Below are positions 12,106 through 22,564 of a stretch of DNA of 64,000 nucleotides, piece by piece. A program made the translations under genes and the position numbers. Source of the stretch: Dastarcus helophoroides (taxonomy: Eukaryota; Arthropoda; Insecta; Coleoptera; Bothrideridae); contig CM053330.1 in the NCBI GenBank assembly GCA_028583605.1, forward strand, positions 19,741,539 to 19,805,538. The letters run 5' to 3'. Every line of letters begins with the position of its first letter. Position 1 is the first letter of the stretch. The notes beneath the pieces were generated by a model, which was not told the origin of the DNA, did not search any database, and saw nothing but the letters and a program-made list of their open reading frames with translations.

Positions 12106-12417
12106 TAGGTTCGGGCTGTAGTTATGATTTGAATTTTTTTATGATTCTTATATAGGGGTGCATTTCACCCTGAAGATCCCGGCGTTAGTTGATGAGCTTG
12201 TACGAATTGAATTCCCATGTTTTTGTGAACAAAATGTTAAAGTTTTATTTGGTTATGTCGACGCGTTTGGTATATATGAATTTTTATATAACTTATAGAT
12301 ATTTACTTTAATGGAATGGTCGCCTAACACTGCTAAATATTTTGGCCGCTACGACGAATTATTTTCTGCCTGCATGCTCGTTGCCGGCCGGCAACTCATA
12401 TCGCGATACCCGCACGC

Positions 12418-12687
12418 TCATGGACGTTCTGTTAACTCCGTAAAAGTGGCTGCTGGGTTTTGGCCGCTGTCTTCACATCGGTGAACATTATCACGAGATG
12501 TTTTAATTTGAAATTGTTCAATACTAAGTAATGACGACAATGAAGGTCCAGCCAGAGCACTAGAAGAAATGAGTGGAGAACCACACTTCAAATTTTCTCC
12601 TTCATTATCACTATCATCATCTATTTGTTTCCTTTTCTGACTCACTGAATCAAAATTATCATATATACATATATCTAATATGTTCAA
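12418..12687 (-). pseudogene. Possible N-terminal part of the hAT transposase
   Basis: An 89-codon frame upstream of, and on the same strand as, the hAT catalytic region. It begins MNILDICIYDN and carries a basic-acidic stretch (QKRKQIDDDSDNEGE) followed by a Ser-rich segment. I do not recognise a zinc finger or any domain in it. The 0.3 kb between it and the catalytic frame is not open and contains a GC-rich patch at about 12360-12420. It may be the element's first exon or chance. Confidence 0.35.
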
Positions 12688-12699
12688 TTAGTATAGAAT

Positions 12700-14450
12700 A
12701 TTAGACTATTACCTTGAAGCATAAAAGTTCTAATGAATTTAAATACTTAAAAAGATATATCCTAGCAAAAAGATGCATAGAAATCCAGAGCTTTTTCACA
12801 ATAGAAATAAATTTTCAACTTCATTACCAACATTTTGAGAGTAGCATCGACATTTCTAGATCAAAGACGAAATTAGGAAATTTCGATATTAAAGACGCAA
12901 TTAAGAAATTTAAATAAAAGTTTTCATTTTAAATTTATAATTCCTTTTTCCGTTGAAATATTGAATTTTTCGAGTTAATATTATAGGGAAAAGATGCCCT
13001 TTTGAGAAAAAGAGGAAAATTTAGAAAAATAAAATATTGAAAGTTTTGAGAAAAAGAAAATCAAATTTTCGAGAAAAAAGTTGGAACCTGCAGAAGGAAA
13101 TTTCGATCTTGAACTTTAAAACTCCAAAAATAGAAGACATCTAGTAATAAAGATTAGAATCAAACAAAGACCAGGCAAACTTTTTAAGGCAAAGCGTAAA
13201 TTAAAAAAAAAAAATAAACAGTAAAATTATAAAATCCGCGTTAGATCCTAAACAGAAAAAATAAACATTTTAAAAAAGCCAAAATTTTGAATTTACAAAA
13301 TCATTTTGCCCAAAATTTGGATTTCAAAGAGAAAAGTCGAAACGCTAGAATAACAAGGAAAACATTTCCGAATTCAAATCTACAAAACAAAACGAAATTC
13401 TAAAAAAAATTGAAATTTATAGAAAAACTTTTAACGCTTAAATTAAGTTTCGCAGAAAATGTGAACATTTCTAAATTATTCCGAAATTTCGAATAGAATT
13501 AAATTTAAAAAAATTGAAATTTGAGTTGAAAATTTCGTTTAAGGACATAAAATTGAAATTCAACGAAAAAGTTGAAAGTTTTAAATTAAAGTAGGTATTT
13601 CAAAAATAAAATTAACATATTATGAATATAAAATCGATATGATCCAAATCTTGAGAAAAGATTTTTTAGCAAATTTTCCGGTGGAAATTCTAAGCTTTGA
13701 GAAAAAAGTAGAACTTTCGAAAAATCGAATTCTTCGAAGGGTTGAAATTTTTGATTTGAGCAGAAAAACAAAAAAAATAAAAAAGTTATAAGTACAAAGA
13801 CCAAACTTACAATTTCACAAAATATCTTTCAAAATTGTAATATTAAGATAGTACTTTTGAAATTTAAATCGTAATTTTGGGAAAAAATTATTTTAAGTTT
13901 ATACTCCAATTTTTAAGAATCTGCTCGAAGTTTAAAAAAGAAAAAGTCAAAATCTTACAAAAAGAGATATTTATAAAAAAACCAATATCAAAAATTTTGA
14001 TGTCGCAATGTCAGGAAAAAAAGTTGAGAATAGTTATGTAGAAATTTTTGAAAAAAAAATAAAAATTGCGATTATTATATACGGACTTGTTTTTCAGAAA
14101 AAATTCTATTGGGGTTTATAAAAGCTTAGAATCCAGAAAAATAATTTAGAATTTTAAGCTTTAACTAGGAATTTGGATAAAAAAGTTTAAATTTCCAACT
14201 CTAAATATCAAAAAAAACTCTACGGAAAATACAAGAACATATATTAATTTTATTTTTAAATATTTGTGTCGTGATAAATAAAAACGAATAAATATGCATC
14301 TTCTTTTGCGGAAAAAATAAATCGGCACGTTAATTTTCATTGATTTAAAAAGGCGCAAACTGGGGATTGTTTCAGGCGGAAGCAAAAACTCTAGGTACCC
14401 AACTATATTATATGGAATAAAAATCACTTATTATTAGTGACCCTAATAAG
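12700..14450. repeat. Purine-rich cryptically simple tract inside hAT copy A
   Basis: Made of diverged words like GAAATTT, AAAAAGTTGAAA and TTTCGA, strongly A/G biased on this strand. Homologous to 52540-53760 in copy B, for example ATCAAAGACGAAATT followed by GATATT. It is therefore a component of the element and did not arise independently. Confidence 0.6.
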
Positions 14451-15016
14451 TATATTATGCAAATTTGACAAAAGAAAAAAAATGAACAAAAAACTTACCG
14501 GCGAAAAATTTTCTAATATCCATTTAGGATTTAATTATCGTTTAATGCTTTAATACCACTGATTAAGAGTTAACTAACTCCTTGAGAAATATGAATATGG
14601 CAATTTGGCAATCTGAAATATGAGCTAATATAATAAAGTATATTAGAGTCTAAGAATGTGTTCTTTGAGAGCAATGCCGTTGCTGCAAATACGTGCCGAT
14701 ACAAGGATTGGAAAATCTTGATTAAGCCGACTGTTTTTATGAAAACAAATACCTATTTTTCTTAGAATGTCTGCATGGCGATGTGATTTTGATTATCATA
14801 AGCCAAATTGGTAATTTAAGAAACTTTAAATCATCCTAAGTTATTAAGTGATTATTGAATTTCATTTCGGGGGGGGGGGGGGTCCGGACCTGTAGTTCGG
14901 AAACGAAGCGTTTTACGACATATGTATAGACTCATAGACTAATAGACTTTTAATCTTCTTTTGGGCTTAATAATACGATCCTGAATTTATGGCACTACTT
15001 TTAGAATCACCTTGTA

Positions 15017-16216
15017 TAGTATGAGGTTTTTAGTAATCGCTAAATTAAAAACGTTTACAGAGAATTCAGATATCTGAAGCCGGTATTAACTACTGAAGTG
15101 AGAAACTCGGAAAAGTAGGTTCTTTTTAAGATCTAAGCACGCAATAAGAAAATTTTTTTGGAAATTGTAATGAAAAGGAAAAATGGGTAAAAAAATGTTA
15201 AAAAAGTTTTTTTTAAGTGAAAACGTTTTAGGTGCGTTGAGCAACTAAAGATAGGGGACAAACGAATGGTTTCGAGTTACCAATAACGTTAATTTGAACT
15301 ACCGACATGCTCTAGTGTCTCCAAGTTATATGTACCTACATATGTTTCGAAAATTTTGGATTTTTCCAACTTTGTTAAGAAATTAGAAATTTTATTTCTT
15401 CTAAATTCGTGTTTTTCGACGACTTTTGAAATTGGCACCGTATTATGGAACATATCGCACTAGCGAAACATTGGAATAGAAGTGTCGAATTACCGAGATG
15501 AAACCGTAATTCAACAATATGGAAGATTTAAACAAAATTACAACTTTTTTCCGAATTAATCCCAATTTCGGTAATCCTACACCCGCTAATCCGACACCCG
15601 CTAATCCAACACCCCGCTAAGCTGAAAAAACGGTACATTGAAGACATATTTTTTGAAACATCTTGAAATTTTCTATTTAAATATAAAATTTAGATAGTGT
15701 GACAGGTTTTTCAATATGCAGTAAACCAAAATATAATAATAAAAATTAGAAATAATAAGTTTAATTTACAAATTATGCAATTTTTATTTTTGATATTAAA
15801 ATACGAAAATTAAAAAGAAACACTGTTATATCATAGATCATACTTTTAAGTTTTCACTTCTGTCGGCAGTCTCTATACTGCCGAATTTATTTTAAATCAA
15901 AGCATTACCTATGTAAAGAAGCGATGAAAGAAATAATTAAAGACGTATTTGACAGTTTAATCTGTAATGGGGTGAAAAGTGATTCGCAGTTGATACGAAA
16001 AAAAGCGTTTTAAAACGAAAAGCTCTGTAATGAATATATGTATAAAGAAAATTAAACTCGTACTTGAATTTTAACATTTCAGCTTGTCATGGGACACAAT
16101 AGGGTAGAAAAATTACCATGGGAAAAATTAAAAATCTATTTTAAAACACTTTCTGAAAACAGTTTATGAAAGACATATTTAAATACGTACTTGGTGGATT
16201 TTTAAATTAAATAGGG
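15017..16216. other. Noncoding region with a 15 bp tandem repeat
   Basis: Three tandem units of about 15 bp at 15572-15617 (TAATCCTACACCCGC, TAATCCGACACCCGC, TAATCCAACACCCCGC). Nothing else is recognised. Confidence 0.6.
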
Positions 16217-16451
16217 TATTCATAACTATTAAACTTTATTAACGATTAAAATAGCAACAGGTATTAAAAATTCCACCATGTTTCGATAAATATTTGCTAA
16301 GACCGGACCAGGTTATACCAGCTGATATAACCGCCGATGATGCTGTAAAGCGAAACTTGGTCCGGGCTTAGCAGATATTTATCAAAACATCGTGGAATTT
16401 TTAATATCTGTTGCTGTTTTAATCGTTAATAAAGTTTAATAGTTATGAATA
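16217..16451. mobile_element. Foldback (hairpin) element, 235 bp
   Basis: Nearly perfect palindrome. The left arm begins TATTCATAACTATTAAACTT, continues AACGATTAAAATAGCAACAG and ends AGACCGGACCAGG. The right arm is its reverse complement with about ten differences and ends AGTTATGAATA. The short centre holds ATAACCGCCGATGATGCTG, a word also found in the hairpin at 54951. Noncoding; behaves as a foldback MITE. No target duplication is evident. Confidence 0.8.
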
Positions 16452-17288
16452 TTGAAGAATTCCACAAATTAAGGGTTGGAAATGTCAATAAATGGGGTAT
16501 CCTAGTTAACAGGGAACCAAGAAAGAATCGTTGGTAAAATCAAAAATAGACTTAGTTTTATAGCTTACATTTAAATTTTCCACCTCTTTGGACCTTTATT
16601 AACTGGCAACTTCTATGCTGAATTTCCAATTTCCAGAAAATAGCCGAAAGTTCGTCTTCAAATTCAAAATTATTGTCAAACATATCTTACATAATCAAAC
16701 ATATATTTCACAAAAAAACTTCCATATCAGATCAGGGCAGGTTACAGTATTTACAAGGTTTTGTTCGGTAGTTGTAATCATCTTTTTGTGAATAAATTTT
16801 CTGTAGGCGTTTAAAGATCAACTGATAACTTTGTCTTTTTACGTTTAAAATCGAAAAGTCAGAACGTAATTTGTAAAGCTTCTGCATCCATAAATTTTAA
16901 TTTAGGTATCCTATATTCATGGTATATATTTAATATTTCCAACACTTTAGCCATCTCACATTATTGAATATCAATATAGTGATAAGAGTGGCAGACATGA
17001 TTTTTGTAACAGAGTTCAGAGTTTATAATGCTAATACCTTTCTGCTAATATAAAAAATATTCATTAAAGCCCTGAGACTATTAAAGTTCAATGAGCTCTT
17101 TTGAACTCTTTTGAATAGGAAGGTGGTAAATTTAATAAGGCGTCATTTAAAAGGAGTGCATTTTACAACAAAAAGATAACCTAAAATGGGTTGTTTGAAA
17201 GATGAAACTTATTCGCGTTTTCGATCTTTTTTTTTTTCAGTTTCTAATTGAGTGGTTTTTTATATAGTTAAGTTTTTTCAACGACGAA
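16452..17288. other. AT-rich spacer, nothing recognised
   Basis: Only short chance frames. A poly-T tract precedes the next pseudogene. Confidence 0.5.
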
Positions 17289-18081
17289 ATGCGTCGCAGT
17301 TGTAAAATTTCTCCAGACAAAGTTTGTTATATTTGTGGAAAATTTCCGGTACAGGGACAAGGCAGATTATTATTTTTTAATGTGAAAAAAACCTATGTCA
17401 TGTATTTTGATGTTTTAATCGGAAATCAAGACAATCAGTGGGCTCCCCATATGTGCTGTATGAGCCGCAGAATGTCATTGGCGCAGTGGATGAAAAGGAA
17501 GGAAAAAGTAATGGCTTTTGCAGCTCCAACAGGTATGGTGAGAACTCGCCAGTCATTTTGACGATTGCTATTTTTGCAATGACAAAGACTGAAAGTTATT
17601 TCAAAGAAGAAAAGCGAAGAACCGGATCTCCAAATTTACCTTCTGCCATAGACACAATGCAGTATACCGATTGCTCCTTTAGATTGGCAGAATATTGTTT
17701 TAAAATATACAAAAACAGAAATTGAAATACAAATCTTGTCCCCTGAAACCAAGAAAGATTAAAAAACAGAACAAAGGTTGCTCTAGGGCGTTTCGACAAT
17801 CAAGCTATCATCTTCAGAGGAAGTATCTCTCTGAAACGCGTTAGAGTCACCTTTGTTGTGTTTTTTAATCTTTCTTGGTTTCAGGGGACAAGATTTGTAT
17901 TTCAATTTTTGAAGTAAGCACCAATTCGTTTTACTTTTACTCTAGTGGCGAGCCACATTTGATTATTCAAAGTGAGTTAAATGGTTTAGTACATGATTTG
18001 GAGTTATTAAAGCAACATTCGGAACTTCTTAGTCCCCGTCTTAAGGAGTGGAAGTTACTTGCCAAAGTTATTAATTATTAA
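17289..18081 (+). pseudogene. Decayed gene of a multicopy Cys-rich protein family, function unknown
   Basis: Starts MRRSCKISPDKVCYICGKF, with a CxxC pair, a VKKTYVMYF segment and QDNQWAPHMCC, a pattern I associate with multicopy, probably transposon-borne, proteins in insect genomes. The first frame runs to 17561. The homologous reading then shifts frames: FDDCYFCND about 17548-17575, then RTGSPNLPSAIDTMQYTD about 17620-17675. A hairpin (17719-17914) interrupts, and beyond it SGEPHLIIQSELNGLVHDLE and SELLSPRLKEWKLL (about 17943-18066) continue the same protein. With at least two frame changes, a stop and an insertion it is dead. Whether the Cys residues bind metal is inference. The family assignment is from memory and needs a search. 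Confidence 0.6.
17719..17914. mobile_element. Hairpin insertion of about 190 bp inside the Cys-rich pseudogene
   Basis: Inverted arms of about 75 bp, starting AAATTGAAATACAAATCTTG and ending at its reverse complement. They share CCCCTGAAACCAAGAAAGAT and pair down to GCGTTTC. The centre of about 36 bp is unpaired. The minus strand of the centre reads CTGAAGATGATAG..TGTCGAAACGCC, reminiscent of the decayed hammerhead-like motif in Penelope-type retroelement ends. Separates two parts of one protein. No clear target duplication. Confidence 0.7.
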
Positions 18082-18685
18082 ATAAGTAAGACAAGACAAG
18101 ACTTTTCGCAGTTAGGTGATGGCTAATTAAAAGAAGTCATTTGATTTGGGTAACAAATTATAAAATTGCTGGACGTTGTTAATTTCATAGAAAGGCGCAA
18201 GAACTCAGAGCTTAGAGTAAATTTGTAAGTGTGATGAGATTTTTAGGCAGCAATATGGATGCCAATTACGAATAACTAGATAATGAATTTTGGTTGCCAA
18301 ATAAAATCGTGATAAAAATTCTCCATTTTCATTTATCATTTCTTCCAGAGAATTTGAGCGCTGCCAGCGAGAAGCAGGGTAAAAGATTCCACCAAGATAT
18401 AAGAATGATGGAAATTTGGCACAAAGAATGACAGGACCCAGTTATGATTAATGATTAACGTTGGTTTTTAAAGAGAGAAGTGTGCCCTCCAGAAAAGGAG
18501 AAAAAATAGAATAAGTGTGCTTCAACTTAATATTTTTAGCGTCTGTTTTTTTTATTAAACGTAACTTACTATAAATTATAAATATAAATTATAAATTATA
18601 AATATAGTCCATAGTTAAAAAAATGTATCACAAAAACAAAAAGATTTTTTGTCGGCCAATGGGCCAATAATATACAGGATGTTCA
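18082..18685. other. Noncoding spacer with an AT minisatellite
   Basis: Contains an ATAAATTATAA-type repeat at 18571-18607 and an ACAGGATGTTC motif at about 18675, similar to small-element ends. Confidence 0.5.
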
Positions 18686-19219
18686 GTGAGAAACGAGACA
18701 GTATCATATCTCAGCAATAAAGTGTGGTTTAGAGAATGTACAAATATTAATATTTCACAAAATTATCTCACAGATGGAAACATTATAAAGAATACAATAA
18801 AATTGGATCTCAATGGAGTTAAAAAAACGACTGTATCAAATCCTAATGACGAAAGAATTTTGGATGTTGCAATTCAGGTAGTAGAGGAAAGACAAAAACG
18901 CAAATGTAATTTGATGATCTTTGGAGTATCTGAGAATTATCATCTGTCCAAAGAGGAACGAATAAACAAAGAAAAGTTCATGATATCTGCAATTATTCAA
19001 TACTCCAATGTTCACCTTAATAGACCTAAGGAATTAAAATCTTTTCGCTTAGGAAGATTAGGCTGAATAGGACTCAAGCCATCAAGGTGATTTTGAAGAA
19101 CGAAGATCAGGTTCATCAAGTTATAAATATGGCAAAGAATTTGAGGTCACAGGAGCAGTTTACTTTTATATTTGTATCCTACGATAAAACACCCAAACAA
19201 ATTGAACAATAGAAAGAAA
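18686..19219 (+). pseudogene. LINE ORF1-like (nucleic-acid chaperone type) remnant
   Basis: Frame of 126 codons whose second half reads VVEERQKRKCNLMIFGVSEN, then RPKELKSFRLGRLG. This is the wording typical of ORF1-like proteins of insect Jockey-group LINEs just before their C-terminal part (a basic ERQ..R segment, a NLxIFGVxE strand, a later RLG). After the stop at 19064 homology continues in another frame: IKVILKNEDQVHQVINMAKN, then SYDKTPKQIEQ, ending near 19210. ORF2 follows in the same orientation. Such proteins coat element RNA; no zinc knuckle is visible here. One frameshift or more. Confidence 0.65.
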
Positions 19220-19299
19220 ACATGGAGGTGAAACAAACATTAAAATCGTGTATACAAATGGCATTCTTACTATCAAGAGTTTAAACTGAGAGGTACATC

Positions 19300-20961
19300 C
19301 AATTACAATTCTGATCTCAACTTTCGCTGCTACTATTAAAATGTAAACGGGCTTAGAACGAAAGTACAAAACTTTTTCAATGCTGCGACAATAGTTGAAT
19401 ACCACTGTGTATTTATAACAGAGACTGGACTTTCTGAAGACATTAGCAGCCAAGAAGTACTACCTTCTTCTTATTTAGTATGTAGAATTGATCGTAATCT
19501 TGAAGCTACTGGACATCACAGAGGAGGTGGGGTGATGATTGCAGTTAAAAGCAACTTTAATGTTACTAAACTCAATTTAAATGATATTGTTGATGTGGTA
19601 CCTAGTATAGATATCATTGGATGCGAGGTAATTGTTAATAGTACTGTTTTATTTCTTTTTGCTATTTATATACCGCCTTCTACACCAACGGCAATTTATG
19701 AACTAATTTTTGATGCTTTTAAAAACTTAACGATTTTTCAAAAAATTGTAAAATATTAATTTGTGGTGACTTCAATATAATTAGATACACTACTGATCTA
19801 GGTGATACTAAGGTTAGATTAATAAAACATTTTATGGCATTCCTAGATATGAAGCAATATAATACGGTATTGAATGCAAACGGCAGCATGTTAGATTTGA
19901 TGACTGGAAATTTCATTAGTGACTATATGCGACAATTTAGATCTAGGAGGACAGGTGGATGTAGTTTACACAGATATACAGAAAGATTTTGATCAAATAG
20001 ACCATTATTTACTTCTATCCAAGTTGAGGATTTAATACTACTGTTCACATCCTACCTGTCTTCCAGAAAACAATTTGTCGAATATGGAAGCCACAAATCT
20101 CAGAGATATATAACAACTTCCGGAGTTCCACAGGGATAAAATCTAGGCCCACCACTCTTTTTAATTTTTATTAATGACATAACTTCTGTCATTAAATGCG
20201 ACCATCTACTATTTGCAGACAATCTAGAAATCTACAATAACGTTAATAACGTTACTAATATTAGCGATTGCTTTTACTTACAAGAACAACTAAATAGAAT
20301 TTTAAGCTGGTGCAACAGTAATTTTGTAAAATTAAATATATCCAAATGCAAAATATTAACTTTTACTAGTAAAAAAAAAATTATATATTATTCGACTATT
20401 ATATCAGTAATTACACCCTGGAAAGATGCTCTGAACTGAAAGATCTTGGAGTTGTATTTGACGACAAACTTAGCTTTTCGAGCCATATCTAACATACCAC
20501 TAAATCCGCTCACAAATACTTGTTTTTTTTTTAGGCGAAACTGGAATTGTTTTTCAAATACTACAAGCTTGCAAGTACTGTATTTTTCGTATATTAGATC
20601 TAAGTTAAAATATGCAACTTTGATATGGTATGCTATTTACCAAAATAACATAGGGCTAATTGAGTCGACTCAAAGAAAATTTCTAAGACTTATGTTTTTC
20701 AAGTCCCAAGGTTTTTATCTTGATAGAGGTATTGATACCAGAATTTCGCTAGATATGTCTAACATGAATTCTTTACGCAATAGGAGAAATTGTATTGTAT
20801 TGACGTTTTTATGTAACCTACTGCATAATAATATTGACTGTATGTCTTTGATTAATAAGATTTGTTTTTTGGTTCCCCGTCAACGTTCTCGTAGAAATAA
20901 CTGTTTTTATTGTCCAAATTGCCGTACTAACCATATGCGTAGGTCACCAATATACAGATAA
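19300..20961 (+). pseudogene. LINE ORF2: endonuclease plus C-terminal half of reverse transcriptase, internal deletion
   Basis: Endonuclease reading: YYxNVNGLRTKVQNFFNA (about 19330), then VFITETGLSED with the catalytic-type Glu, HHRGGGVMIAV, IYIPPSTPT, and LICGDFNI (about 19755). After about 19935 it joins directly to VDVVYTDIQKDFDQIDHYLL, an RT A-box with its Asp. The RT fingers region is absent, an internal deletion of perhaps 0.7-0.8 kb compared with intact relatives. It continues SYLSSRKQFVEYGSH, SGVPQG-stop-NLGPPLFLIFIND, and LLFADNLEIYNN, where the usual FADD has become FADN. The C-terminal part runs to 20961 with YFSYIRSKLKYATLIWY. Several frameshifts and stops; inactive twice over. 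Confidence 0.85.
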
Positions 20962-22564
20962 GGAAAAATGTTCATTGTTCATGTAAAACGCTAAGAATTG
21001 TCCCTTCTATAGTTTTCTACGGCCGCTGAATGTATGCCCCTACTTTGACGCAGCATGCTCGTATCTTCCAATTTAGATGTCAGAAAAAACTGGTCGAGAG
21101 TTTTACAACAGACAGAAATATTGCTTAGCACAGTCTAGCTGCTTATTTGAACTGCTTATATTGTTATATTTAAAGAGTTATTCTGTTATATTCTTCATAA
21201 ACATTATTATTAATTTTGCCTAAGAATTCTCGTTTATTTATTTTGGTTATCAAAGAATATCAGTCTTATTTTACCTCGGACGTTGATTAAATCAACGGAC
21301 TAAAAGAACAAACAACATGTGGTACCCAAATTTTAATAAAATTGTTGCCTGCCAGTGGTAATTCCGTAACAAAACATGTTAGAAGCTGTGATGTACTACT
21401 GAAATCTCCACCAGCACTGATCGTTGCGCTCTGCGTTGAATTGTTTACACCGGTGTAGGAGAATACAAGGCACCGCCTATCTATCCCACTATTAGCTCTC
21501 AATGTTAAACCTCTCATTAAGATTCTCCCTATGGACAGTGTTTGACTTTCCTGATGTGTATAACATCTGTAATGTATTCAATAGTATTTTGAATTATTCT
21601 GTTATTAATTATGGTCAATTAAAAACTATAATCAGTACATATCTGGAAAGCCGAATATAATTTATGATACATATACATTAATGTTCTGTACCGTTTAATT
21701 ATAATTTCATTTACTTTTGTATTTTGATAGTTTAAATGTTTCCTGTAATTGGGTGTATACCCGTTGGAAATAAACGTGTTGTTTATTTATTATGTTCAAT
21801 TATACCATGGGGTACACAATTTGTTTCTTCATCGGTAGGTCCGGTTAATTCGGAAAATATTTGATTTCGTAGAAGATATAGGTTTTAGGCTAGACGTTTG
21901 TCAGGAGTGTTACCAGTAATTTAAATATGCAATAAAAAATATGGCATCCCATTTAAAAAAATTGTCACTGATGCCACCTAGTAGGAAAAAAAAACATGTA
22001 AATGTTTCCCCACGGTTTATATTTATCTTCATATGTTTACATTGTCTAAATCAGCCCTTGTTCCTGACATATTGCACTATCCCATTCCTCGTTGAACAAC
22101 CTGTATATAATTTGTCAGTGATGAATGATCATACTTCGGAATAGTGAATGATAATTAAACCTGTCTTGACCTATCAGCCTTGGGCATTGGCACATTTGTC
22201 ATAGTTTCTCTACTATAATGATAATAATAATAATAATAATTTTAGAACACTAGTTACTACTTTCTTTCTTTTATAATTCAGTTTGAATAGGTTAGTAATT
22301 TATTAACATTTCCTGTAATAAGCAATGTATAGTTAGCAAATATACTGTTGGAAACTACTTATTGCGTACTATTTAAGGAAATGAATTATTGTAATGTCAT
22401 CAATAATTTGGAAAATGTAGTCATTTATTTTAATGAAAAGCGCCCATTTGATAGCAGACGAAAATATTCTGGGTCGATATCTGCTAAGTGGATCAGGCTC
22501 TAGTCATCGATAACAAACAACACACAAAGTTTGAAAATAAAAAACATGTCACATTAATATACAA
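20962..22564. other. LINE 3' region, then noncoding spacer
   Basis: About 20962-21200 is likely the LINE's 3' untranslated end. 21270-21530 is less AT-rich, with an open frame on the minus strand that has no recognisable domain. 22215-22241 is a TAA/TGA microsatellite. CCTGTATA at about 22102 resembles a small-element end. Confidence 0.45.

Larger units (their letters stand above)
10473..14890 (-). mobile_element. hAT element copy A, 4.4 kb with transposase remnant
   Basis: Begins CAAGCACGTAGCCAGG, a hAT-type terminus shared with both ends of copy B at 52203-54332. At the other side, homology to copy B stops at GGTCCGGACC (14881-14890), so about 40 terminal bases including the inverted repeat are gone and no target duplication can be read. 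Order on the minus strand: G-rich subterminal region (14 G at 14869-14882), about 2 kb purine-rich noncoding tract, N-terminal frame, catalytic region, C-terminal dimerisation domain. The flanking DNA is the element at 10055-15016. Confidence 0.85.
10055..15016. mobile_element. Small inverted-repeat element split by a hAT insertion
   Basis: The left end (10055 on: TACAAGGTGATTCTAAAAGT, then ATATGTCGTAAAATGCTTCG) is matched in reverse complement by the right end (14891-15016, finishing ACTTTTAGAATCACCTTGTA). About 100 bp of both arms pair, so they read as the two termini of one element. TA dinucleotides flank both tips. The interior is interrupted at 10473 by hAT copy A. Without the insertion the element is about 0.55 kb and has no transposase. 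Confidence 0.7.

Noticed and set aside
14869..14882. G-run as a likely assembly artefact
   Set aside because: A similar run occurs at the same position of the second hAT copy, so it is real in kind, though exact length is uncertain.
21287..21517. 76-codon minus-strand frame in a less AT-rich patch
   Set aside because: No recognisable domain, no splice or start context, and next to a LINE end; more likely repeat sequence than a gene.
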